64,000 nucleotides of DNA from NCBI RefSeq assembly GCF_004135365.1, contig NZ_CP035492.1, forward strand, positions 3,613,501 through 3,677,500. The letters run 5' to 3'. The notes beneath the pieces were generated by a model that saw only the letters and a list, made by a program, of their open reading frames with translations, was not told the DNA's origin and did no database searches. This document shows positions 8,547 to 17,147 of this stretch, in pieces. Each line of letters opens with the position of its first letter. Position 1 is the stretch's first letter. Origin of the DNA: Paenibacillus protaetiae. GTDB lineage: Bacteria > Bacillota > Bacilli > Paenibacillales > Paenibacillaceae. The position numbers and the translations under genes are program-made.

Positions 8547-9739
8547 ATGAATCATCCGCATAAAATTAATATTATTGCTCTATTAATTTTCTTAAGTATA
8601 TGTTCGATTTACGCGATTAATGACCAAAAAACACTGGTCTATTCTTTAAGAATATTATTTATTGTCATTATGATGATAAGAATTATCACACATGGTATTA
8701 AAGTTAATTGGTATATTGTTTGGGTCAGTTCATTTTTAACAATATGTACTGCGACAATCCTATGGTCAAATGATCAGGAGAAAGGACTATATAGTTTAGT
8801 ATGGTCGGTACAAGTATTTTTAGTCACAGTCTTTATAGGCGATTATATAGATTCAAGAGAAAAAAGAGATTTTTTAATAAAGTGCATTAGTGCCGGAGGG
8901 GTTTTACTGACCATAAGATTGATGATAGCTACACCAATAACTGTATGGGGAACTGGGAGGCTAGGGTTAGCGATTGGTTATAATGTGAATGATGTGGGAT
9001 TAAAATTATCATTTTCTGTATTATGTTTAATATATCTTATTAAGAATGGAGAATTTAAAAGATATAAAAAGATTATTCTTTTTTGTTTAACACTAATTCT
9101 CATAACTGTAACATTGTTTACAGGATCAAAAAAAGCATTTTTAGTAATTTTAATAGGAGTAAGTTTATTTACTCTATTGAGTGTAAAAAAAATTAGTAAG
9201 ACGTTTATAATTCTGCCCTTTCTATTGATTTTTATATATGGTTTTTATTATGCTGTTATGAATTTTCAACCGCTTTATAATGTGCTTGGAGAAAGAGTCG
9301 AGGCGATGGTCGTAACCCTTTCTGGGGTTCGACAACTGAAGGGGCTAGTACCGAAATTAGAATACAAATGATTAAGGCGGCAATTGACAGTTTTAAACAT
9401 AGACCATTATTCGGTTATGGTATTGGAAATTTTTCAGTAATTAGTGAGTTTGATATGTATGCTCATAATAACTACGTCGAATTGCTTGCAGATCTAGGAA
9501 GCGTAGGGTTTTTAATTTATTATGCAATGTATTTTTATTTATTTTTCAAGTTATCTAAAGGGGTTTTTCTTAAGGAAAATGATTTAGTATTTCCATTTAT
9601 AATTGTGGTGTTAATAATGATTTCTGAAACAGGATTGGTAAGTTACAACGTAGGATATATTCAAATATTATTAGTGCTCAGTTATTCGTGGTTAAAAATT
9701 CATAATAAACTAAAAATAGATGGAGAAAAAGTGCTATGA
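8547..9739 (+). pseudogene. Wzy-like O-antigen/EPS polymerase, split by a frameshift near 9324-9327
   Basis: The first part (ATG 8547, AAAGGGAG 8 bases upstream, stop 9371) has many membrane helices. The second part (to 9739) carries RPLFGYGIGNF and YAHNNYVELLADLG, the signature of Wzy/WaaL ligase-polymerases. Reading through with one extra G in the G4 run at 9324-9327 gives a continuous protein of about 397 aa: TLSGGSTTEGAS, then TEIRIQMIKAAIDSF. The apparent separate gene starting at ATG 9368 is therefore the second half of one gene. In an EPS locus this protein would polymerise flipped repeat units. If the frameshift is real the polymerase is inactive here. If it is a sequencing error the locus is intact. 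Confidence 0.82.
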
Positions 9740-10611
9740 AATATCTTTTTTTGAGGAATATCACTGGCCAATTACTGAATTTTTTGCCAAATGAAACTTT
9801 GTTGAAGTATAAGTATAAGTATCACATTGGTGAAAAACTAAATCTAAATAATCCTCAAACTTTTAATGAAAAGCTCCAATGGCTAAAATTAAATGATCGT
9901 AGGACTGAATATGTTAATTATGTAGATAAATTTACAGTAAGACAGCATGTGTCAAAGATGATTGGTGATAATTACTTAATACCACTGCTGGGTGTATATA
10001 ATAGTACAGATGAAATTAAATGGTCTGAATTACCTGATCAGTTTGTCTTAAAATGCACTCATGGCTCAGGTTGTAATATTATTTGTCAGGATAAGAAAAA
10101 GCTGAATAAAGATCTAGCAGTTAAAATGATTCAGAAATGGATGAGCAAAAATTGGTACTGGTACGGAAGAGAGTGGCCTTATAAACACGTAAAGCCAAGG
10201 ATCATTTGTGAAAAATACATGGTGGATGAATCAGGTTATGAATTAAAAGATTATAAAGTATTTTGTTTTGGAGGAGTACCAAAGATAGTACAGGTTGATT
10301 TTAATAGATTTACTAATCATAAAAGGAATTTTTATGATACGGATTGGAATTATATTGACGTATCTATAAAGTTTTCTTCTGATCCTACAGCTAAAATAGG
10401 AAGACCGGAAAATTTAGAAAAGATGCTCTCTTTAGCAAGTAATTTAGCAAGTAATTTTCCCCACGTTAGAGTAGACTTTTATAATGTTAATGGAAAAATA
10501 TATTTTGGAGAGCTAACGTTTTATCATGGTTCAGGATTTGAAAAAATAAAGCCGAAAGAATTTGATTACCAGCTCGGAAAATGGATTAAATTACCTGATT
10601 TGAATAAATGA
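9736..10611 (+). CDS. TupA-like ATP-grasp enzyme of polysaccharide locus
   Basis: A 291-aa protein of the TupA-like ATP-grasp family. It reads NPQTFNEKLQWLKLNDR near residue 40, then YVDKFTVRQHV, LPDQFVLKCTHGSGCN, PRIICEKYM and KDYKVFCFGGVPK. It ends with VRVDFYNVNGKIYFGELTFY, the metal-binding strand of the ATP-grasp fold. In characterised relatives (teichuronopeptide synthesis in alkaliphilic Bacillus) the family joins amino acids to a polysaccharide. Many such genes are mis-annotated as glycosyltransferases. Here it sits between the polymerase and flippase genes, overlapping the former by an ATGA. The inference is that the polymer carries an amide-linked or other ATP-dependent modification. 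No partner amino acid can be deduced. Confidence 0.82.
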   Translation: MKYLFLRNITGQLLNFLPNETLLKYKYKYHIGEKLNLNNPQTFNEKLQWLKLNDRRTEYVNYVDKFTVRQHVSKMIGDNYLIPLLGVYNSTDEIKWSELPDQFVLKCTHGSGCNIICQDKKKLNKDLAVKMIQKWMSKNWYWYGREWPYKHVKPRIICEKYMVDESGYELKDYKVFCFGGVPKIVQVDFNRFTNHKRNFYDTDWNYIDVSIKFSSDPTAKIGRPENLEKMLSLASNLASNFPHVRVDFYNVNGKIYFGELTFYHGSGFEKIKPKEFDYQLGKWIKLPDLNK

Positions 10612-10636
10612 AATTATAAAAGTTGAGGTAAGAGAT

Positions 10637-12106
10637 TTGAATAACTCTGACTTGTCTGACCTAAAAAAGAAATCAATAAAAGCTACTAAATGGTCTGCAA
10701 TTACAGAAATTTCTGCTAAACTATCTGTTCCTTTAATAAATATGATATTAGCAAGATTACTTGCACCTGAAGCCTTTGGAGTAGTAGCAACTGTAACGAT
10801 GATAGTTAGTTTTGCTGATATATTCACAGATGCTGGTTTTCAGAAGTATCTAATACAACAAGAATTTAGTAGTAATGATGAAGTAGGGCAAGCGTCCAAT
10901 GTTGCTTTTTGGACCAATTTAGTAATATCGTTATTATTGTGGTGTACAATCTTTACTTTTAATGAGCAATTGGCAAGCTTGTTGGGGAATCCAGGACTAG
11001 GTATGGTGCTTGTAATTGCAAGCTTTCAGTTGCCTTTAACTTCATTTTCTAGTATTCAATCTGCTTTGTTTAAAAGGTCCTTAGATTTTAGAATTTTATT
11101 TATCGCACGTATTATATCTTCATGTATACCGTTTGTAGTAACAATTCCTTTTGCATTAATTGGATTTGGTTATTGGGCAATTGTCATTGGAACAATAGTA
11201 AGTCAATTATCTACAGCGGTAATCTTAACCTATAACTCCTCCTGGAAACCTACCTTTTATTTTAGTTTAACTGTTTTCAAAAAAATGTTTTCATTTAGCA
11301 TGTGGTCATTATTTGAATCAATTTCAATATGGCTTACATCATGGGTAGATGTTCTACTTATTAGTACTGTGCTAAATTCTCATTATGTTGGATTATATAA
11401 AACTTCTTCTATGATGGTTAACGGACTGATGACATTAATCACATCAACTACTGTACCTGTTCTTTTTTCTGTATTGTCAAGATTACAAAATCAATCGGAT
11501 ATATTTACTTCAGTATTTTTAAAAGCGCAGAGGCTAGTTGCTGTTGTTGTGTTACCATTGGGCGTAGGTATTTATTTATACCGGGATCTAATTACACTGA
11601 TACTATTAGGTAATAAATGGATTGAATCTAGTGATATATTAGGTCAATGGGCGTTAACAAGTGCCGTAACGATAGTGTTTGGACATATATGTAGTGAAGT
11701 ATATCGAGCTAAAGGTTTACCAAAGTTATCGTTCTTAGTTCAAATTTTGCATTTAATAGTTCTAGTGCCTGCATGTATTTTCAGTTTGCATTACGGATTT
11801 TGGGTTTTTGTTTATGTTCGATCATGGATAAGAATACAATCAGTAGTTGTTCATTTTATAATTATGAGAATAAAGGTAGGGATAATAATAAGTACAATTG
11901 TTAAGAACACATTTACGATTTGTACAGCAGCTTTTTTTATGGGAGTTATAGGTTACATAATAAATGGATTACACAATAGTACAGGGTGGACTTTTTTTTC
12001 TGTTTCTTTATGTGCAATTATATACTTAGGTATTTTGTTGTTATTTTCAAAAACCAGAAAAGATATTCTCTATGCAATAGGGTTGTTTAAAAGTAAATTA
12101 TCCTAG
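10637..12106 (+). CDS. Wzx-type polysaccharide flippase (MOP superfamily)
   Basis: A 489-aa polytopic protein with about 12-14 hydrophobic segments, expected to flip lipid-linked repeat units across the membrane. The N-terminus KATKWSAITEISAKLSVPL, then LAPEAFGVVATV and FTDAGFQKYLIQ, is typical of the polysaccharide synthesis/export family. The start is TTG at 10637 with a GAGGTAAG ribosome binding site. It is the last gene of the AT-rich cassette; base composition switches back within the next gene. Specificity normally matches the first sugar laid down by the initiating transferase at 4679. Confidence 0.9.
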   Translation: MNNSDLSDLKKKSIKATKWSAITEISAKLSVPLINMILARLLAPEAFGVVATVTMIVSFADIFTDAGFQKYLIQQEFSSNDEVGQASNVAFWTNLVISLLLWCTIFTFNEQLASLLGNPGLGMVLVIASFQLPLTSFSSIQSALFKRSLDFRILFIARIISSCIPFVVTIPFALIGFGYWAIVIGTIVSQLSTAVILTYNSSWKPTFYFSLTVFKKMFSFSMWSLFESISIWLTSWVDVLLISTVLNSHYVGLYKTSSMMVNGLMTLITSTTVPVLFSVLSRLQNQSDIFTSVFLKAQRLVAVVVLPLGVGIYLYRDLITLILLGNKWIESSDILGQWALTSAVTIVFGHICSEVYRAKGLPKLSFLVQILHLIVLVPACIFSLHYGFWVFVYVRSWIRIQSVVVHFIIMRIKVGIIISTIVKNTFTICTAAFFMGVIGYIINGLHNSTGWTFFSVSLCAIIYLGILLLFSKTRKDILYAIGLFKSKLS

Positions 12107-12128
12107 TTTTAAAAAGGAGACCATAACC

Positions 12129-13502
12129 ATGCTAAAAATAGCAGTAGCCGGGACGGGCTATGTGGGCCTGGTGGCGGGCGTGTGTTTTGCCGAGGTGGGC
12201 CATCAGGTCATTTGCGTCGATATCGACGAGAATAAAGTGAACCTTATGAAATCCGGCGTGTCGCCGATTTATGAGGCGGATCTGGAGCAGCTGATGCAGA
12301 AAAACTATGCTGCCGGCCGGATTGATTATACGACGGACTATGAGTCTGCTTACAAGGACGCGGATGCGATTTTTATCGGGGTGGGGACGCCGGAACAGCC
12401 GGATGGCTCTGCGAATTTGTCTTATATCGCAACCGTGGCGCGGCAAATTGCCGAGACAATTGAGAAGGACTGCCTGGTCGTCGTGAAATCGACGGTTCCT
12501 GTCGGTACGAATGATAAGGTCGAGCAGTTTATCCATGACTTTCTCGTGCATGATGTGCGTGTCGAGGTAGCTTCGAATCCGGAGTTTCTGGCGCAAGGTT
12601 CGGCCGTGCGGGATACGCTGCATGCGGACCGGATTGTCATTGGTACGGAAAGCAAGTGGGCGGAGGAGCTGCTGCGTGATATTTACAAGCCGTTTATGCT
12701 GCCGATTGTATCGGTTAACCGCCGCTCCGCTGAAATGATCAAATATGCGTCCAATGATTTTTTGGCGCTCAAAATTTCCTACATGAACGATATTGCTAAT
12801 CTGTGCGAGCTTGTTGGGGCGGATATTCAGGATGTAGCCAAAGGGATGAGCTTCGACGACCGGATCGGCAGCAAGTTTTTGAATGCCGGCATCGGCTATG
12901 GCGGCTCCTGCTTTCCGAAGGATACGAAGGCGCTTGAATATATTGCGCGTGAACACGGCTATGAGTTGCGTACGGTGAAGGCTGCCATTGATGTGAATCA
13001 CGACCAGAAGACGCTCCTGTACAAAAAAGCGAGCAAACGGCTTATTACGTTCAGCGGGTTGAAGGTGGCGGTACTGGGCCTCACGTTCAAGCCGGGTACG
13101 GACGATTTGCGCGAAGCGGCATCGCTGGAAAATATCCCTCTGCTGCTGGATCACGGCGCAGAAATTTATGCGTACGATCCGGTTGGCGCAGGCCATTTTG
13201 CACGCAGGTTCCCGGAAGGGCCGAACAGCCATGGCAGCATTCAATATGTCTCCCATCCGGAGGAAGCGCTGGCGGATGCCAATGTTTGCTTTATTTTTAC
13301 GGAATGGGGAGAAGTGAAGGCGATTGCGCCGGAAGCGTACAAGAATCTGATGCGCACGCCGCTTGTTTATGACGGCCGCAATATTTATGCGGTTGAGGAT
13401 ATGCGTGCAGCCGGCGTAGAGTACCACTCAGTCGGCAGAGAGTCTGCCGTACGGGGAGATTTAAAGGAGCACAAAGATGAGCTACAAGCAAACCGATACT
13501 AG
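12129..13502 (+). CDS. ugd: UDP-glucose 6-dehydrogenase
   Basis: Oxidises UDP-glucose to UDP-glucuronate with two NAD+. The 457-aa protein opens with KIAVAGTGYVGLVAGVCFAE, then VKSTVPVGT, NPEFLAQGSAV and the active-site GIGYGGSCFPKDTKAL with the catalytic cysteine. LTFKPGTDDLREA follows in the C-terminal domain. AAAAGGAG precedes the ATG at 12129. The gene is GC-rich, in sharp contrast to the preceding flippase gene. With galU upstream and the uronate epimerase downstream (26-base overlap), it forms a UDP-glucose to UDP-glucuronate to UDP-galacturonate path, so the polymer probably contains uronic acid. Confidence 0.96.
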   Translation: MLKIAVAGTGYVGLVAGVCFAEVGHQVICVDIDENKVNLMKSGVSPIYEADLEQLMQKNYAAGRIDYTTDYESAYKDADAIFIGVGTPEQPDGSANLSYIATVARQIAETIEKDCLVVVKSTVPVGTNDKVEQFIHDFLVHDVRVEVASNPEFLAQGSAVRDTLHADRIVIGTESKWAEELLRDIYKPFMLPIVSVNRRSAEMIKYASNDFLALKISYMNDIANLCELVGADIQDVAKGMSFDDRIGSKFLNAGIGYGGSCFPKDTKALEYIAREHGYELRTVKAAIDVNHDQKTLLYKKASKRLITFSGLKVAVLGLTFKPGTDDLREAASLENIPLLLDHGAEIYAYDPVGAGHFARRFPEGPNSHGSIQYVSHPEEALADANVCFIFTEWGEVKAIAPEAYKNLMRTPLVYDGRNIYAVEDMRAAGVEYHSVGRESAVRGDLKEHKDELQANRY

Positions 13503-14502
13503 CAAAATTTATCTGGTGACGGGAGCCGCGGGCTTCATCGGCTATTTCTTGTCCCGCAGGCTGCTGGAGCAAGGCTGCCGGGTTATCGGCATCGACAATG
13601 TCAATGACTATTATGATGTCAGCTTGAAGCATGCCCGCCTGGAGCAGCTGCAGCCGTTCGAGCAGTTCACATTTGTGAAAGCAGATATTGCGGATAAGGC
13701 AGCTGTTACGGCTGTTTTCGAAACGTATAAGCCTGACATCGTGGTCAATCTGGCTGCGCAAGCCGGGGTACGGTATTCGATTGAAAATCCCGATGTATAC
13801 ATTCAAAGCAACATTGTGGGCTTTTTTAATATTTTGGAGGCATGCCGCTTCCATCCGGTGGACCATCTCATCTATGCGTCCTCCAGCTCGGTATATGGCG
13901 CGAACCAGAAAGTTCCGTTCGAGGAAACGGACTTTGTCGATACCCCGGTATCGCTGTACGCATCGACGAAAAAATCAAACGAACTGATGGCGTACACCTA
14001 CAGCCACCTGTACAAAATTCCGGCTACCGGCCTTCGGTTTTTTACGGTATACGGTCCGATGGGGCGTCCGGATATGGCGTATTTTGGATTTGCGGACAAA
14101 TATTTTGCCGGCAAGCCGATTCAAATTTTCAACAACGGCGACTTCGAGCATGACTTGTACCGTGATTTTACGTACATCGACGATATCGTGTCCGGCATTG
14201 AGCGGCTGACTGCCGCGCCGCCGGAAGGCGCTGCGCCGCATAAGGTGTACAACATCGGCAATAACAGCCCGGAAAAGCTGATGGCATTTATCGAGACGCT
14301 GGAGAGGGCGCTCAGCAAAGCGGTCGGCCGTGAAGTCGTGTTCGACAAACAGTTCGAGCCGATCAAACCGGGCGATGTCCCTGCAACTTATGCGTCGACC
14401 GACCGCCTGCAGGAAGCCGTTGGCTTCAAGCCGGAGACACCAATCGAGGTTGGGCTGCAAAAGTTTGCGGACTGGTATGTGCGCTACTACAACGTGAAGT
14501 AG
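13477..14502 (+). CDS. UDP-glucuronate 4-epimerase-like SDR enzyme
   Basis: A 341-aa extended SDR protein with intact GAAGFIGYFLSRRLL, and GIDNVNDYYDVSLK, which is characteristic of UDP-glucuronate 4-epimerases. The catalytic SSSSVYG and YASTKKSNE follow, then RFFTVYGPMGRPDMA. It would convert UDP-GlcA to UDP-GalA. AAAGGAG lies 7 bases before the ATG at 13477, inside the end of the ugd gene, so the two are translationally coupled. The pair gives uronate precursors to the EPS cluster. Assignment to this rather than another 4-epimerase rests on the NDYYD and RPDMA motifs and on the ugd linkage. Confidence 0.9.
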   Translation: MSYKQTDTSKIYLVTGAAGFIGYFLSRRLLEQGCRVIGIDNVNDYYDVSLKHARLEQLQPFEQFTFVKADIADKAAVTAVFETYKPDIVVNLAAQAGVRYSIENPDVYIQSNIVGFFNILEACRFHPVDHLIYASSSSVYGANQKVPFEETDFVDTPVSLYASTKKSNELMAYTYSHLYKIPATGLRFFTVYGPMGRPDMAYFGFADKYFAGKPIQIFNNGDFEHDLYRDFTYIDDIVSGIERLTAAPPEGAAPHKVYNIGNNSPEKLMAFIETLERALSKAVGREVVFDKQFEPIKPGDVPATYASTDRLQEAVGFKPETPIEVGLQKFADWYVRYYNVK

Positions 14503-14514
14503 GAAACTTGAAGG

Positions 14515-14982
14515 ATGCGAAAATATGGGGTATGGGCTTTAGCGGCGTTATGGCTGGTTGTGATATTTGCCTTTTCCAGTCAGCCGGCGGACTCGTCCAA
14601 CGAGTTGAGCGGCGAGGTGACTCGTACGGTTGCAGCGGCCGTAGATAAGGTAGCGGGTCATCAGAAACTGAGGGCGGATGGCGGTCTAAATCACCTGGTA
14701 CGTAAAAATGCGCATTTTTTCAACTATATGCTGCTGGGTGTGCTTGTCATGTTTGCGTTTGGCTACTGGAAGGCGGCAGGACCTGTGAAGCGGGCCGGAT
14801 GGGCGCTGCTGGGCTGTGCTTTATACGCATCTACGGACGAAGTGCATCAGTTGTTTGTAGACGGGCGCGGCGCGCAGGTGAAAGATGTTTTTATAGATAG
14901 TTCAGGGGCGTGCTTAGGCATCGCCCTTTTTGTTTGCCTGGAACTGCTCATCCGCAGAAGGAGAAGGCAGCGTCTTAACTAA
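14515..14982 (+). CDS. VanZ-family membrane protein
   Basis: A 155-aa protein with four hydrophobic segments. It has the VanZ-like pattern FSSQPADSSNELS in the first loop, then VRKNAHFFNYMLLGVL and STDEVHQLFVDGRGAQVKDVFIDSSGA near the C-terminus. The H-F and E-x-H-Q-x(3)-G-R motifs are the family hallmarks. In vanZ of vancomycin operons the protein gives low-level teicoplanin resistance. Chromosomal relatives are common and mostly uncharacterised. AGGAA precedes the ATG at 14515, which begins 12 bases after the epimerase gene, so it may be the last gene of the EPS transcript or simply adjacent. Confidence 0.88.
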   Translation: MRKYGVWALAALWLVVIFAFSSQPADSSNELSGEVTRTVAAAVDKVAGHQKLRADGGLNHLVRKNAHFFNYMLLGVLVMFAFGYWKAAGPVKRAGWALLGCALYASTDEVHQLFVDGRGAQVKDVFIDSSGACLGIALFVCLELLIRRRRRQRLN

Positions 14983-15005
14983 TACGCAAAGGAGTTTTGA
15001 TCGAC

Positions 15006-15962
15006 ATGAAAAAACTAATCCCGTTTTTAGCCCTCCTGGCGGCTGTGTGCCTGCTTGTTCCACTTGCCTCGGCCGCACCGGCAGCTGGCACGGTTCAAGT
15101 CCAGTCGCAGCCGGTTACGCTTGTGTTTGACGGGCAAAAGCTGCAGCTTCCAGAGGGGCAATATGCGTTCCTTTATGAAAATCGCACCTACGTGCCAATC
15201 CGCTTCATTTCATACGCCCTGCAAAAGTCTGTCAAATGGGACAATGCGGCCAAGACGGTCCGCGTAACGGAGCCAGCCCCCGAGGAGAAGGCGGCATTGG
15301 CTGACAGCTTGGCCAAAGCGGCGGCAGCAGCGCTGTCCTCGCCTGCTGCTCCGGCAAGCAGGCCGCTAACCATTACGCCGGTAACGGCGAAGCTTTCTTT
15401 TGACGGCACAGAGAAGGCTTTGCCGGCCGGCCAGTCCATTTACAACTACAACAATTCGATTTATGTGCCGATCCGGTTTCTGTCCGAGGCATCGGGCACG
15501 AATGTTAACTGGGATGGCAAGACGGGGACTATTACAGGGGAATCTGCATCTTACCGGGCGGCTCAAGGCGAGCAAGGCTCTGGCGGCGGGAATGAAGGAA
15601 ACGGAGACAGCGCAGGCGACGGATCAGGCCTAGTGGTGCAGCCGGGCAAGGAAAGCCTTGAAGACATTCAAGCGAAGGCGGAAAGCAAGCTGACGGCTTT
15701 GCAAAATACGTACGAACCTCAATTTCAAGCGATGATTGCCAATTACAAAAAAGCAGCGACGGATCAGGCGCGGAATTCGATTATTGCGCAAGGAGAAGCG
15801 AAGCTGGATGAATGCGATAAGAAGTTCCGGAAAATTTTGGACGATACGGCAAAAGAACTGCGAGCAAACGGCTATGATGCCTATGTAGACGGCATTATTA
15901 GCGGTTATCAGGCGCAATATGACGCGATGCTGGACGAAGGTTTTGCTGAGCTTATGGGCTAG
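15006..15962 (+). CDS. Secreted stalk-domain (copper amine oxidase N-terminal) protein
   Basis: A 318-aa exported protein with a signal peptide (MKKLIPFLALLAAVCLLVPLA, cleavage after ASA) and two stalk domains. The first contains YLYENRTYVPIRFIS-like sequence (FLYENRTYVPIRFIS) and the second YNYNNSIYVPIRFLSEASG. A Gly/Glu-rich linker and a helical C-terminal domain (residues about 215-318) follow. This domain name comes from amine oxidases, but here it is a non-catalytic surface module that is abundant in Paenibacillus. I start at the ATG at 15006 with AAAGGAG 10 bases upstream; the TTG at 14997 abuts the ribosome binding site. The helical region resembles no domain I can name. Confidence 0.8.
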   Translation: MKKLIPFLALLAAVCLLVPLASAAPAAGTVQVQSQPVTLVFDGQKLQLPEGQYAFLYENRTYVPIRFISYALQKSVKWDNAAKTVRVTEPAPEEKAALADSLAKAAAAALSSPAAPASRPLTITPVTAKLSFDGTEKALPAGQSIYNYNNSIYVPIRFLSEASGTNVNWDGKTGTITGESASYRAAQGEQGSGGGNEGNGDSAGDGSGLVVQPGKESLEDIQAKAESKLTALQNTYEPQFQAMIANYKKAATDQARNSIIAQGEAKLDECDKKFRKILDDTAKELRANGYDAYVDGIISGYQAQYDAMLDEGFAELMG

Positions 15963-16006
15963 CTGAGCAGCGGGTCAGCTTTCGCACTGCTCCACATGCA
16001 GTATTC

Positions 16007-16063
16007 GGCGGGCGGCAGGCCTAAGCTTCAACAAGCTTGTTTGGGCCTGTCCTTTTGCCCGCC
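16007..16063. terminator. Long terminator hairpin after the stalk-domain gene
   Basis: GGCGGGC (16007-16013) pairs with GCCCGCC (16057-16063). Inside it, CAGGCC pairs with GGCCTG, and an AAGCTT-CAAC-AAGCTT hairpin forms the tip. A CCTTTT stretch at 16051-16056 falls in the 3' arm. It ends the VanZ/stalk [13 protein letters not shown] may also serve the small minus-strand frame at 16068-16208. Confidence 0.6.
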
Positions 16064-16067
16064 TTAA

Positions 16068-16208
16068 CTATTTAAACATTTTTTTGCGCCGCTGCTCGCC
16101 AATTTTATACCATAATGCGCCGTGTTCATCCCGGAATATGCGGATCTTTATAACTGCCAGCGGCGTCCAAATTTCTTTAAACATCAAATAACCGGCCAAA
16201 CGAATCAC
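16068..16208 (-). CDS. Possible small basic protein (46 aa)
   Basis: On the minus strand a GTG at 16208 opens 46 codons, ending in TAG at 16068. The product is basic and aromatic, with YLMFKEIWTPLAVIKIRIFR followed by DEHGALWYKIGEQRRKK. AAGG lies 4 bases upstream, which is weak but usable. The composition looks protein-like, with varied residues and a hydrophobic/basic pattern. It fills most of the otherwise empty gap between the stalk gene and hpf. The remainder of the gap (16209-16381) is AT-rich. An internal ATG (ninth codon) is an alternative start. The function is unknown and it may not be expressed. Confidence 0.45.
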   Translation of the reverse strand: MIRLAGYLMFKEIWTPLAVIKIRIFRDEHGALWYKIGEQRRKKMFK

Positions 16209-16381
16209 CTTACCTTGTTAATTTCAATTCACTCTATTTTATCAGACCAAAGTCACAGATTTTGTCGAAATTAGGACTTTATTCATATTTATTTTGTTAA
16301 CGCTTTTTATACCTCTCTGTAAGCGAATTCACCGATTCTACAATGATTTATCAGAAAATTATGAATAAATAGAAAATACTT

Positions 16382-16410
16382 TTGTGGAGCCCAAGCGGAT
16401 ATGTTATACT
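16382..16410 (+). promoter_or_regulatory. Sigma-A-type promoter of hpf
   Basis: TTGTGG at 16382-16387 and TATACT at 16405-16410 are separated by 17 bases. AAAGGAGG follows at 16421-16428 and the hpf ATG at 16437, giving a very short leader. No convincing sigma-H or sigma-B site was seen, although hpf is stress-regulated in B. subtilis. Confidence 0.65.
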
Positions 16411-16436
16411 AAGTTCATGTAAAGGAGGAATGCCAA

Positions 16437-16982
16437 ATGAAGTTAAACATTCGAGGTCAGCATTTACAGGTGACAGAGGCATTGCGAGATTACGTGGAGA
16501 AGAAGCTCAGCCGGCTGGAGAAGTATTTTGAATACGCCGATTCCGTCGAGACTGTAGCTACCTTATCCGTTACGAAAGGAAAACATGCGATTGAGGTAGC
16601 GATTCCGCTGCCGGGATTTATGTTAAGGGCAGAAGAAAAAAGCGGCGATATGTACGCATCCATCGACATGGTCGTTGATAAACTGGAGCGTCAAATCCGC
16701 AAACATAAAACGAAAGTGAACCATAAGCTGCGTTTTCAAGGCAGCGTGAAGACGCTGCTGAGAGAAGAGGGAGGCGCTGTCCGGGTACTGGACGAAGAAG
16801 AGGATTTCGAAGTGGTGCGTACGAAGCGCCATGCGCTGAAGCCTATGGATATTGACGAAGCCATATTGCAAATGAATTTGATAGGCCACAGCTTTTTCGT
16901 CTTTTCCAATATTGAGACCAAGCAGGTGAACGTGGTTTACCATCGCCATGACGGCAAATACGGGCTGATTGAACAAGGCTGA
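16437..16982 (+). CDS. hpf: Ribosome hibernation promoting factor, long form
   Basis: A 181-aa long HPF. The N-terminal S30AE domain (residues 1 to about 95; MKLNIRGQHLQVTEALRDYVEKKLSRLEKYF) binds the decoding region of the 30S subunit. An acidic linker (VLDEEEDFEVVRTKRHALKPMD) leads to the C-terminal dimerisation domain (MDIDEAILQMNLIGHSFFVFSN). Long HPF dimerises 70S ribosomes into inactive 100S particles in stationary phase. The start has a perfect AAAGGAGG. It stands alone with its own promoter and terminator immediately upstream of secA, the same order as in B. subtilis (yvyD/hpf-secA-prfB). Confidence 0.97.
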   Translation: MKLNIRGQHLQVTEALRDYVEKKLSRLEKYFEYADSVETVATLSVTKGKHAIEVAIPLPGFMLRAEEKSGDMYASIDMVVDKLERQIRKHKTKVNHKLRFQGSVKTLLREEGGAVRVLDEEEDFEVVRTKRHALKPMDIDEAILQMNLIGHSFFVFSNIETKQVNVVYHRHDGKYGLIEQG

Positions 16983-17040
16983 CCAGCGCCTCTTAAACCA
17001 GCGTATAATTAATAGGAAGCGATAAAAAATACATGTGAAT

Positions 17041-17076
17041 AAGAAGCCCCTTCTTTCAGTAAAGAAGGGGCTTCTT
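17041..17076. terminator. Terminator of hpf
   Basis: AAGAAGCCCCTTCTTT pairs perfectly with AAAGAAGGGGCTTCTT around a CAGT loop, giving a 16-bp stem. The arm itself ends in T-rich sequence. The A-rich 5' arm would also give U-rich RNA on the other strand, so it could act in both directions. Confidence 0.75.
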
Positions 17077-17118
17077 GAGTGAACAAGGTGGCGATTGATG
17101 GAAATGCTCGCTCACTCG

Positions 17119-17147
17119 TTGCGACGATGCTTGCAAACTGTTACAAT
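17119..17147 (+). promoter_or_regulatory. Sigma-A-type promoter of secA
   Basis: TTGCGA (17119-17124), a 17-base spacer and TACAAT (17142-17147) lie 37 bases before the secA ATG. Their position inside the upstream extension of the reading frame supports the start at 17184 rather than 17079. Confidence 0.6.

Noticed and set aside
9368..9739. Separate 123-aa gene starting ATG 9368
   Set aside because: It contains the C-terminal half of the Wzy signature and is continuous with the preceding frame after one-base correction, so it is not an independent gene.
12132..13427. 431-codon open frame antisense to ugd
   Set aside because: It mirrors the codon bias of a clear dehydrogenase gene and shows no domain of its own.
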